Assembly: GCA_023897205.1 (NCBI GenBank)
Contig: JAHWDD010000004.1
Span: 5,022,001-5,086,000 of the forward strand
Direction of reading: 5' to 3'
Source of the DNA: Exophiala sp. HKRS030
Taxonomy: Eukaryota; Ascomycota; Eurotiomycetes; Chaetothyriales; Herpotrichiellaceae
Length of the DNA: 64,000 nucleotides
Shown here piece by piece: positions 53,949-64,000 of the stretch (the first letter of the stretch is position 1; each line of letters opens with the position of its first letter). The translations under genes were made by a program, and so were the position numbers. Below the pieces are notes generated by a model. The model did no database searches. It was given only the letters and a program-made list of their open reading frames with translations, and was not told the DNA's origin.

Positions 53949-55152
53949 CTAAAAAGCCCAAAGACTGGTCAGCTTGTCCTTCAAAACAACCCACAGTATC
54001 CATAGTTTGGTGGTCCATTGGATCGAGACCACGCGATCGTATTCTAGTGATTGAAGTCTCTCGACACGCGGTTCCGAGTTGAGCAACCACCCAAAGCCAC
54101 GGACTTGGTCCCGTCGAAAGGCCTTGCTCGCGGACAGAGTGGGAAATGCACTCCAGAACCCATGCGGCAGGCCAGGGTAGGTGTCCAGTTTTGTGGGCAC
54201 GCCATATTCCTCGCGAAGAACCGTCTCGTACACCAAGCCTTGGTCACGTAGCGTGTCGGCACCGGCAATCTGGAAATAGGCAGGGGGCAAATATGCGTGT
54301 CCCTTGGGGTGATTGACGATGCAAAAGCGTGCTCCGTCCTTCAGGTCAGGTTGATACATTTTCAGGACGGAATTGATCGCGGCGACCGAAAGGCCCGGGG
54401 AGTCGGCGTACTTGGTGTACGACTTGAGTCGATCTTGGTACTTGGCGGGGATCTCCTCCTCGGTCCCGACAGATGGAATGGCCAAGTACTGACCCGTCAG
54501 GGGAGGACGGAGACCTTTGTCACGTGCAAGGTGCGCCAGAACTGCGGTGAGGTTGCCTCCCGCCGAGCTCCCACCGACTATGAAGCCCTTGGTTGGGTCT
54601 GCGCCGTACGAGGCGGCGTTTTTGGCAGCCCATCGGAGACCAGCCCAGGCATCCTCGACCGCGTAGGGAAATTTGTATTCAGGGGCGTGTCTGTAGTCGA
54701 TAGAAATTGCGATGGCGCCATGCGTCTGGACGACATTCCGTGCAGTTATCTCTTCGTTCTCAGGCACGCCGATACAAAATCCTCCGCCGTGGATGAGAAC
54801 AATCAGTGGACGACCCTGGTCAGATAGTAAATCGGCCGGTTGGTAGATTTTTGTTCTCAAATGAGTCCCATCGTCGGCCCTAAAGGTGGTTTCTACCTGC
54901 TTCACACCCACAGGTGGTATGCTGTGAGATCTCGCGGCCTCTTCTACCATCGCCTGGCCTATCAGTTTGCAAAGCGGACCATTGGACCAGTCAATATTAG
55001 GGGGCGGATTTCTCTTGATGAACTGTTCACACGTCAGTGGGTGGATGCGTAGAACTACTTGAGAGTTACTTTGTAAGTTAACCAACCTCTTCGAATTCGG
55101 TGTTTGGCTCGTCCAATTTGTTGCCGTCATAGCCTTGAGTAGAGTCGGTCAT
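53949..55152 (-). CDS. Alpha/beta hydrolase (HSL/arylesterase-like, alpha/beta hydrolase_3)
   Basis: Preferred model: exons 55152-55087 and 55022-53949, 379 residues, with a 64-bp intron having a GTTGGT donor; the result MTDSTQGYDG...EFEE joins FIKRNPPP as in the family. The alternative is the uninterrupted frame from ATG 55130. The core has the oxyanion motif IHGGGFCIG, the nucleophile GGSSAGGN, and the late GLPHGF His, the hormone-sensitive-lipase type serine esterase. No signal peptide, so cytosolic. Its place between a sugar porter and a beta-mannosidase suggests deacetylation of imported oligosaccharides, but this is only inference; small-ester or lactone hydrolysis is as likely. The last 40 residues are atypical, and a 3' intron may be missed. 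Confidence 0.85.
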
Positions 55153-55427
55153 GACAGACGTCTGGGGAAGGTCCGGAGGATGAGCTCTCAATGCTTCAAT
55201 TGTGGTAGGATTCAAATGACTAAGATTAATGATAAATTTCGCTTTGCGACAAGGAGTAGAGATGTTTGGTGTCTTCGGTGTTGTTGAGCGATTACATGGC
55301 AAGAGGTTGAGTGAGAGTAGCACAGCCCCTATTTGAATATGCCAAGGAAGCCTCGCGCTAAAGCTAAACAGGAAAGTTCACTGTCACTATGCCCCACTCT
55401 GTAACTAATACTATATATATTTATTCC

Positions 55428-55729
55428 ATTGAAATTGCCTTCAACAAAGGAACTGCCTGGATGGCCACTACTAAGACTCACCGCATCGCAATGCACCTTT
55501 GGCTTAAGTGGTTTGGAGGTGGGCTTATCCTTGGAAACCAGCTGCTTAGTGGATTAAACTGGGAGTCTTCGGCAGGTTTCCATGACTGCTGTAGCAATCT
55601 TTTCAAGTATTACGGAGTAATACGTTCCTTAGGGAGTTGAGATCTGTGAATGGTCATAGTCGGGATAAGTATTAGGAGCCCCGACCGCTGCAGACGGTCG
55701 GGGCTTCGAACCCTCCAAATAACTTTTTG
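55428..55729 (+). repeat. Dispersed repeat, copy B (homologous to 18663-18912, inverted)
   Basis: It matches the reverse complement of 18663-18912 throughout, but has two extra segments. One contains GTATTAC-GGA-GTAATAC at 55607-55623, a member of the TACTCCGTA family. The other is AGCCCCGACCG-ctgcaga-CGGTCGGGGCT at 55677-55705, a perfect 11-bp hairpin. TGGCTTAAGTGG near its left part resembles an A box, and a T5 run ends it. No gene. Confidence 0.8.
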
Positions 55730-55916
55730 CTGAAATTGTTTTTGTTTCCTTTTTACGATATAGTTAGTGAATGTGAGGCGGGCACCTTGCATGTACAACC
55801 GCCAAGCTTAGCATCGAGCAGTGAAGTGATATCGAGGTATGCTTCGGCTTCTTGCGAGATCACCTTCTTCATTCCACTGAGTATAGTGAGTCAGATCATT
55901 CTGTACGCCTTTGACC

Positions 55917-58777
55917 CTATTCAAGAAATCTCCATTTGATCTGATCCATCCCTCCGCTAAAACCTTCCATCTTGATAGACTGTGGATCACCAGGCATGAG
56001 GTCAAGACCATTGTCGCTGAGTTGTACACCATCCTTTTCTTCAATGACAAAGCCTTTCACCGGCTTCTCCGTTGATAAGACAAGGTGAGTCTCGTGGACG
56101 GAGAGGGAGAGGCCACGCTCCGGGAACCGCGTGTACTTGAATGGCTGCGGCCAGTCAGCATCCCGAGAGACACACTGCCCACCAACCCAGACTCTGGCCG
56201 CCAGGACGACAGCATGCTGTCTCTTATCTTCAAGCTGTCCTTCTAGTATCTCTGTCACTCCATTACCTATCAGTTCAACATCTCTCGTGATGGTCGATTC
56301 GGTGTCCCTCCCTGTCTGGATAGAAACGAATCTGAGCTCGACCTTTGCTTTGATGGAAGTATGACCACTGTTCATCACCCAAAGCCAGTATTGGAGTGGC
56401 TGTGGACGCAGGTGACTATTACTCCAGTCATGATGTTCCCGACGAACACCGATTGCAATGGGGTTCAGTATACGTTTGATGGCGTAATAAGCTGGCTTGG
56501 GCCGATGGTAATAGTCAACAATTGACCATGATGAACACGGCCAGCAGTCATTGAGCTGCCATGCCAAGGCCCCGCCGCATTGTCTGAGTCTTGGTTCTCT
56601 CCACTGTCTTCGCCAATCTTTATAAGCATATATCATGGCTTCGGACTGCGCGAGTTGCGTCAAATAGATCCACGTCTATAATCCTGATCAGCTTCACTTC
56701 TTCGGCCACCAACGCTTCCAAAAGGTTTACACGAACCTCAAAATCGGATGTTTGGCGGAAGTTCTCCAGAACATAAGTAGCGATACGTCGCTCCTGCCCA
56801 TCTGCCTTGTTATGGAAATCCATAGTCACAGACTGGCCATGCATTTCAGACTGATCTGTGACAAAAGATTTGATGGTTTCCAGACACGGAAGGGAGGCAA
56901 GTCCAAATTCACTGTTGAACCGTCCTCCAAGCTCGCAGTATTTCTGATACTTTTCTTGTTTGTTATGCCACACTTTGATATCGTGTCGTTAGCATGGCTG
57001 ATCGGACCAGATTTATACGAGGATACAAACTTACCATCCCACATGTGGATGTCTCCTATGGTAAGGTCTCCAGAATTTTTACCCCCTCCTGTGTAAGGAG
57101 AACAAGGCCAATATCGAGTACCAGGCACCTCTGCTGCAACCACCTTGGGCAAGAGATACTCATAGATATACCGCGCTGGAAACGTCGACTTCAACCACTC
57201 TTGAGGGTCATCGGTCTGTTGGTAGTCTAGGCCATACCATTCTTGGATTTGGTAGTCCTCATTGCTTCCACAAAGAAGGGCAATTGATGGGTGATGTCGA
57301 AGGCGTCGACAGTTGTAGACTGCCTCATCCTCAATGGTTTGTAAGAGGCCAGGCCACGTAGGATAGCTTCCACAGGCAAACATAAAGTCTTGCCAGACGA
57401 GGATTCCCATCTCATCACACAAGTCATAGAATACGTCTTGTTCGTAGACACCTCCGCCCCAAACTCTAAGAATTGGTTTGTTAATGCTCTGAAAGTATCA
57501 ATGTGGCGAGCTTTGTCCATTCACCTGATCATATTCTGGTTCCCTCTCACTAGAAGGTTCAGCCACTTTCGATAACTTGTTTCTGACACTTCGCTCAGGA
57601 AGTTGTCCGCCGGAATCCAACAAGATCCGCCGCAGAACACGTCGACATGATTGACTCTGAAGTAGAAGCTCGTGCCGAAGACATCATCTTCTTGGACAAG
57701 TTCTAGCTGGCGAAAACCGACCTTCTTTGTTGTGGTATATCGGACGTTGTGGTTAACAAGGATCTCGACTATCAATGTATACAGAGGCTGTGAGCCATAT
57801 CCAATAGGATACCACAGTCTTGGATTATCTGTCTGTCAATCAGCTAGAGCCACTATCCAATATGAGCAACCATACACACCTAGAGTGATGTCGACTTTGA
57901 CTTGACCATCCGCGGATGGAGCAGCCTCGGTCTCGAAAAGAGTTTCATTATCGAGGAAAAGTCGGAACCGGACGACATCTGCATGTCCCTGAATTTGAGA
58001 GTGCACCGTTCCCTGAAGTACGTGCAGATTATCAGATAATTCGTAAGTTGTCCAGACATCAGTAATGCGGGACTGGTAAATTTCCAGTCGGACTGGCTTC
58101 CATGGCCCTGCAGTCATCAAAACTGGGCCCCAATCCCAGCCCTAAAACATGGTCATTACACATTCGTCTCGACAAAGGACATGAGTACCTACCCAATGAT
58201 ACTGTGCCTTTCTCACGGCAAGACGCCCGGTCTCACCGTTATGAGCGATGAACCTGTGTTTGCTATGCTCCTTCTCTAGACATCTCCCTTGCTCGAGCGC
58301 GGACGAAAATACTATCTCCAGTTGATTGGTTCCGTCACAAAGAAGTCGATCGTTGATGTTGACACGGTGACCGATGAACATATTGGCACTTTTCAAGATG
58401 CATTTCTGATTTAGAACAACTTCAGCGAAAGTGTCCAGACCTTCCACGACTAGATCGACTTCTTCGCCATGAGCAACTTCGGGAGTGTTGAAGGCCACCT
58501 TGTAGACCCATGATCGTTCGCCAACCCACTCAACATCTAGTTCATTGAGTCCAACATAAGGATCTGAGATTCTAACAGCAAGTCATTCAGCAACAGACTC
58601 TTCCTTGTGAAGTGGACTTAGTCAGGCATACCTTCCTTGCCGAATAAGCTCGGTGTGGACGACAGAAGGAACTTTCTGCACCGGAATCCAATTGTCTTGA
58701 GACTTAGACGCATCTTTCAAATGCCACCCTGTTTCAAGAGGAATATTTCTTGGTTTTCTAGGACCCAAACTTCCCAT
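55917..58777 (-). CDS. mndB: Beta-mannosidase, glycoside hydrolase family 2, intracellular type
   Basis: Seven exons: 58777-58632, 58571-58193, 58141-57880, 57828-57525, 57465-57035, 56972-56737 and 56675-55917; 838 residues. It starts MGSLGPRKPRNIPLETGWHL without a signal peptide. Sugar-binding domain: DPYVGLNELDVEWVGERSWVY, HWGWDWGPVLMTAGPW. Barrel: [33 protein letters not shown]; acid/base Glu in CGSNEDYQ; nucleophile Glu in RFNSEFGLASLP; QLNDCWPCSSWSIVDYYHRPKPAYYA. This is the mndB clade of fungal enzymes. It removes terminal beta-1,4-mannose from manno-oligosaccharides, in the cytosol. Intron 6 has a weak GTTCGT donor, chosen because it preserves the family spacing before IYLTQL. Confidence 0.93.
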
Positions 58778-59323
58778 GCTGAAGGTCTGGTGTTACCAAA
58801 ACTATCAGATGTCGCCGAACTGTGTTGAAGTTAGAGGGTCCTTTCTAGAGGCACACCTTGAAGTAGATATGTGTCAGATCGATACCATATTAGTGATCAT
58901 TGATTGCCTACTCATATCACGGAGCAAAGACATCCTGTAGCTAGGATCTCTTGCGCTTATCTTTGGCCTCACGGGGTAAGGCTGTAGCGGATCGCGTACT
59001 CCGTACCGTGCTCTCATTTCAGCTCCCAGGATTCAATCTCGATGCTTTAGGCACCAATTCATTATTGGCCAAATGTTAATGAGCTCCGGACGCAATGTCC
59101 ATGGCATAACCCGAGATGTGCTAGATTCCGTCTTGTGGGCCTGTGCAGTAGCGGAGGCAGACCTTCCTAGTTAGGCCGTCGGAGGCGCTTCCGGGCTACC
59201 ATAAAAAGTTAGTTGGCACGTGATGAACAGTACAGTGTGAACGACAGACATCTCATTTCTTTCGGACTTGTCAATTCTGCTTCTGCCAGGTCGGCTCCAA
59301 GCTCGTCCCATGCCAATACAGTA
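58778..59323. promoter_or_regulatory. Divergent promoter of the beta-mannosidase and Zn2Cys6 genes
   Basis: The two genes start at 58777 (minus) and 59324 (plus), so the 546 bp between them hold both promoters. TACTCCGTA with complementary G/C flanks lies at 58997-59005. Confidence 0.5.
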
Positions 59324-61580
59324 ATGTTCCACACGTTTGAGGGCATTCGGAGGCCTTTCGGAGCTGTGCGGGCACCCCCAAAGAGAAGGAAACCAGTGCC
59401 ACGGGCATGCGATTCTTGCCGCCGACGGAAGAATCGTTGCGATGGCCAAAAGCCCTGTAGACCGTGTCTGTCACGCAACAAACCTTCGGAATGTGTTTAC
59501 AAACCGCCTGGCCGTACATCAGGTAGCCTAGATAGGCAAGTGGCCCTCTCCGCTTCCTCCGAAATCACTGCTGATGGAGACCAGAGCTACCATGGGCTCA
59601 GCTCTGGACTCAGCCAGCAATATACCTGAAAGGAGAGCGCCGATCATCAGGATTCTTCCAGCACAGCTAGATCAGTACACTAGGGAGGAACTGATCGAGC
59701 TCTTGAATAAGCACAATCTGGCTCACCATGGAGCCGATGATGACAGCGACCCTCCTGGAGATGAACGAAGCCTTGAGCAACTACAGTCATTTCCTGAAGA
59801 GCTCTCCGACAGCCAAGACGAAGGTGCAGCTTTTTCGGCCAGTCCTGCGACGACTCCGAGAATTACAGATGACGTCAATGCCCTTTCTTTGTCCCTGAGG
59901 CCGTCCTCTTCATATCTGGGGGTATCATCGGTGCTAGCGATTCTACGAGTGATACTATCGCTCGACCCGACCTGCCGCGCATTTACTCCTAGAGAGACAA
60001 GGAACAACGGTGCTGAAGCGAAATCTCGTGCCTTTCAGATCCAAAATAATGCGCCGACTTTGCCAAGGTCTGTCGCGCTTTGGTCGGACGTACCTGTGAT
60101 CAACGCCTATTTTCGGGCGGTCCATCCTATAATCCCTTTGATCGACGAGGATCGATTTCGTGAGATATATGCGGAAGGAAAGCGCACGGACTCCAGGTGG
60201 CATCTTTTATTGAATGCTGTCCTGGCAATGGGTAGTGTCGCTGCCACGGAAGCTGACGACTATACCCATTGTGCTTTCTATGGCCGCGCTAAACAATATC
60301 TGACGATTGACTTGCTTGGTTCTGCTCACATTGAGACCGTTCAAGCACTAGCAATTTTGAGTGGGTTGTATCTGCATTATAACAATGAACCAACGCTGGC
60401 AAATTCCCTGAGTGGGGTCGTCTTCCGCATGGCTACTGCGATCGGTCTTCATCGCGACTATCTCGACAATTCAAGTGCTTCCAATGATCCCAAAATTCTG
60501 AGCACAGTTGAGTTGAGACGCCGAATATGGCACTGCATCATCATTATGGATGCTTGGACTGCAATCTTCCTGGGGCGGCCAACCTTGGGTCGTGCTGGAC
60601 CAGGTTACACAACTAAAAAGCCACAACAACCCATTGTAAGTGAGATATTTTCCTCTCTGCATTTGTGCACATTCTTAACGCTTCTCAACCAGAGTGGTTC
60701 CGGAATTATCACAACTTTACTACGAGAGAATGTGGATTGCTCCATTGTCACAACCCGTATGGAAGACTTCCTTGCTGAAAAGCCTATCTTGGGTACAAAA
60801 AACCGGACAGAATTAGACACGTCGCTTCGTGAGTGGCTCCAGAACTCGTCCTCTCGCAGGGACCGGGTGAACCCAGATTTATCAGGATTTTCTCCTGGTA
60901 TAGTCACTGCCATGAATATAATGCGCTGGCGCTGCATTAGCGCCCGTGTATTAGTCTATCGGCCGTTACTTCTGTGGTACGCAGTTTCTAGGTCTTCCAT
61001 GACCACCATCTCAGAAGAGAAACGGAGAGCAATCACTCAATGCCGCGAACTAGCCGCCGAACTCATTTCGGATATCGAGAAAACATGGCACATTTCCGGA
61101 CGATGTCAGATCTCTGGGTGGATCGCCACATGGCTATTATACCAGGCAAGCATGGTTCCGCTCTTGTCTCTGTATTGCGATCACAACGACTCGGTCGTGC
61201 TCGAAAGCTCAAGTTTACAGATACAATCCGCTATGCAGACATTCACTAGCCTGGAACGATGGTCCCCTGCTGCTCAAAGATCACTGGAAGTTGTGAAACG
61301 ACTATATGAGGCAGGAATATCATACTCTCCTCCGACGCCCCTGAATGCGGGGGACGAGGCCTCGCATGTACCTCCAGAACCATTAATAGGAGAGACCGAG
61401 ACTTATCTGCATGCAGTGCCGGACGATACACCCTCTTCATTTGGATCGATGCCGATCGGAGGCGACTTTTTCGTCGACAACTTTTATGACCTGAGCTGGG
61501 GCAATTTTCAAGATCAGAATGGCGGCTTCTTGAGTTCGCTTAACTGGGACGGAAGCTTTGACAGAGGCTTTGAGGGATAA
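59324..61580 (+). CDS. Zn2Cys6 transcription factor with fungal_trans domain
   Basis: Proposed exons 59324-59522, about 59602-60635 and 60693-61580; about 706 residues. The binuclear cluster is ACDSCRRRKNRCDGQKPCRPCLSRNKPSECVY, with all six Cys spaced C-x2-C-x6-C-x5-C-x2-C-x8-C. The fungal_trans domain follows: NAYFRAVHPIIPLIDEDRF, LLNAVLAMGS, QALAILSGLY, and ATAIGLHRDYLDN. The intron-1 acceptor has alternatives 6-20 bp away in phase; intron 2 (57 bp) has no stop and might be retained. ATG 59324 is the first in frame just before the cluster. It acts in the nucleus on CGG-type sites. Its position, divergent from beta-mannosidase, makes it the likely regulator of this locus. Confidence 0.85.
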
Positions 61581-61983
61581 ATATTGCTATCTCAATGAGT
61601 ATCAATCAGGTCTCTTCGACCAAAACTTGGGCCGGTTACTCGAGCGGCGTCCCCTAGCTCTCATCTCGCCCATTTCCGTTTCCTAAAACGGACATCCGAT
61701 GTGTTGTTTCGCCTCCGGCTCCAACCTCTCCGCTTCGCATCCCCCGGGTTTCTGAATTGCTATGGATACATGGGGCCAGAGGATACTAATATGCATTATC
61801 ATTGTCATTGGTGCGGACAGACCATGGGTATGTGGAACTTTTGACCTCTTGGCGATACATTTTGGGAGTATTCTGGGATCGCAGCGTTGCATAGAGTGCG
61901 GTATATAAGTCTTGGTGCAGAGTGATGCTAAAAGAAGCAGGTAATACCCTGAGTCTGACATACACTACCACACTACGAACGAA
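61581..61983. other. Intergenic region
   Basis: 3' flank of the regulator and promoter of the right sugar porter. TATATAAG-like sequence occurs about 75 bp before the ATG. No gene is seen. Confidence 0.4.
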
Positions 61984-63894
61984 ATGGCTTCCGTCAGAGG
62001 CACGGCGGAACCCCCTCTCAAACTCATGGACCTGCCTCGTGTTCATGAGGAAGAAAATGCACACGGCAGGGAAGACATGACTACCTTGGCAGATGCCCTT
62101 CGAGGGCATAAACCAAACCCTTGGGGTCCTGGATACCTTCGCCTGTATGGTATATGTGGGCTGCTCTACCTATGTTCGACAATGAATGGTGAATATGGAA
62201 TTCCATCACAATAGCTGAAACTAAGGGCTCCAGGTTTTGACGGCCAATTGATGGGATCTATCAACGCCATGAAGAGTTTCACCGACTATTACAACCTCCC
62301 GTCTGAAGGCAGCAGTGCAACTGGCATAGTCTTTGCCATCTTCCAGGTTGGCCAGATGGCTGGAGCTCTCTTCACCTGGGTGGCAGATTGGCGAGGCAGG
62401 CGAGTTCCGATCTTCGGGGGATGTCTTCTCACCTGCGTGGGAGCAGTTATAACAGCCACTTCGCCGACACTGAGTGGATTCATCGGTGGCAGATTTCTTC
62501 TTTCGTTTGGGGCCACCGTCGCCACAGTCGCCGCCCCAATGTATCTGATAGAAATTGTTCCGCCGCAATACCGGGGAACCATCGCGGGTCTGTACAACAC
62601 GCTCTATTACCTCGGTGCCATCATCGCCACTTGTGCCGTATACGGCTCAAATCTCCATCTCCTCGACAAGGGAACTATAGCTTGGAGATTGTCATTGTGG
62701 CTGCAGATGATCTGTCCAGGCACAGTCTGCTTGGGCGTGTTTTTCTGTCCCGAGTCACCAAGATGGTAAGTAACAGAACCATCGGCCCCCAAGATATGTG
62801 TGAACACATTCGTACAAGTAATGTGATGGATGGGGACTGACACCTACCTGATCGTCCTACACTAGGTTGATCGGCGCTGAAGAATACGAGGAGGCTCGCC
62901 GAATAATCATCGACCTCCACACCAATGGCAACCTTGATCACCCTCTCGTGGAACTGGAGATGAAGGAGATGGTGCAGTCCCTGGCAGAAGTCAACCCTCT
63001 GACCTGGCGTAATTTTCTGGACTTCCGGACCTTGTTCAACAGTCGATCACGTCGTTATCGTATGATGCTAAACATTTCGTTCAGCTGGTTTGGTCAATTC
63101 TCAGGCAACAACGTGGCGAGCTACTATCTCCCTTACCTCGTCGCCAACGTCGGCATTACAAGCACCAACACCCAACTCCTGCTCAACGTGGTCTACGCCG
63201 TCAGTGGCTGGATACCGGCCATGATTGGCGCACGGCTCCATGATGTGGTCGGACGTCGCAAGATGCTGATGGGTGTGACGCTTGGCATGTCCATCTGCCT
63301 TGCTATCACCGCTGGGACCGCCTCTGGATACGTCCACACGGGGAGCAGAATCAGTTCGTCGGCTTCGATCGCCTTCATCTACATCTTTGGCGCCATATTT
63401 GCTCTGGCCATGACATCCATGCAACCCATCTATCCGGCCGAAGTCCTGTCCAACGAAATGCGTGCCAAAGGAATGACAATATATCAACTGACGGCGGGAG
63501 TGGCAAGCTTTGTCAACACCTTTGCGGCGCCAGTCGCTCTGAAGAATGTAAGTCTTGCCCTATTTGATCTTACTTCTTTTCTCCTTCAACGTTTTCATGT
63601 ACCCTCTGGCCTCCGAGGTCCTCCATACCATGTTACCGCTATTTGGCTGTATGACTCACCCCAGATTCCCTATACCAGATCAAGTTTTGGTTCTACGCCT
63701 TCTTTGCCTTTTGGGATCTCTTTGAATTCTGTTTCATTTACCTCTTTTACGTCGAGACCAAAGGCCGCACACTGGAAGAGCTTGACGATATCTTTGAAGC
63801 GCGCAATCCACGAAAAGCGAGCATTGCGAAGATTCCGGTGAAGAGGATCCGAGTTTCGGAGCTGGATCACGGGAAGGTGGGTAACGAAGCCTGA
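61984..63894 (+). CDS. MFS sugar-porter family transporter (manno-oligosaccharide locus, right)
   Basis: Exons 61984-62188, 62234-62765, 62866-63547 and 63679-63894; 544 residues. A hydrophilic leader of about 45 residues precedes the first membrane segment with CSTMNGFDGQLMGS (the FGYDxG region, formed across intron 1). Signatures: DWRGRRVP, PMYLIEIVPPQYRG, PESPRWLIG, SFSWFGQFSGNN, DVVGRRKML, PAEVLSNEMRAKG, and VETKGRTLEELDDIFEA. These are the complete sugar-porter set; the subfamily resembles fungal lactose/cellodextrin-type permeases. It is expected in the plasma membrane. It lies in the same orientation as the Zn2Cys6 regulator, 400 bp downstream. Only 106 bp of the window follow its stop. 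Confidence 0.91.
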
Positions 63895-64000
63895 GCTCAT
63901 TTACCCAGAATGATCTTGGTTATAAATGGAATATATACCAAGTGTATTTTACCTGTATACAACGTCGATTGACCATGTCTTCTGGCGTTCGATTCCCGTA

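Noticed and set aside
63986..64000. Possible tRNA T-arm (GTTCGATTCC) at the right edge
   Set aside because: The bases on both sides do not form a T stem, and the upstream 70 bp contain no A box or acceptor partner.

Overview
The window is nuclear DNA of a filamentous ascomycete (Pezizomycotina). The genes carry short GT-AG introns, mostly 45-160 bp, with CTNAC-type branch sites. They encode typical fungal families: Zn2Cys6 and C2H2/fungal_trans regulators, DHA2 and sugar-porter MFS proteins, a PaxU/DUF829 hydrolase, a LYC1-like acetyltransferase and a DUF3602 protein. The abundance of sugar porters and catabolic enzymes would fit Eurotiomycetes, perhaps Chaetothyriales, but that is inference. 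Gene structures below were rebuilt by hand from reading frames and splice signals, and exon limits are given in the evidence.

Layout. 0-4 kb: 3' end of a probable U2 snRNP A' gene, a class I glutamine amidotransferase and a DHA2 transporter. 4.4-12 kb: six-gene minus-strand block without recognised introns (pyruvate decarboxylase-like, hemerythrin-like, mitochondrial oxidoreductase-like, DUF829 hydrolase, LYC1-like acetyltransferase), all read leftward. 13-21.7 kb: housekeeping genes for an RBR ubiquitin ligase, REV7, alkaline ceramidase and prefoldin subunit 1. 22.7-34.8 kb: an apparent catabolic or metabolic gene cluster with a C2H2 regulator, two short-chain dehydrogenases, a sugar-porter MFS protein, an ACMSD-type amidohydrolase and a Baeyer-Villiger monooxygenase. 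Its promoters share a CCGCAAT motif. 36-48.5 kb: a DUF8035-like protein, a decayed Zn2Cys6 gene, an NAD(P)-binding protein, a DUF3602 protein, a secreted ureohydrolase and a cytochrome b5-like protein, separated by long intergenic stretches rich in short palindromes. 48.7-51 kb: Nop4/RBM28. 51.3-63.9 kb: a second functional group, with two sugar porters, an alpha/beta hydrolase, an intracellular-type GH2 beta-mannosidase and a Zn2Cys6 regulator, which reads as a manno-oligosaccharide uptake and hydrolysis locus.

Three non-coding observations stand out. (1) The 9-mer TACTCCGTA (or its complement) occurs at least 15 times, always between genes, and the bases flanking it are complementary in 11 of 15 cases, so it behaves as a family of tiny inverted repeats with a fixed TCC/GGA centre. 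(2) Two diverged inverted copies of an about 250-300 bp element lie 37 kb apart; one copy carries two extra hairpins, one of which is a member of the TACTCCGTA family. (3) The promoters of the 22.7-34.8 kb cluster share CCGCAAT sites, including a perfect inverted repeat in the divergent amidohydrolase/monooxygenase promoter.
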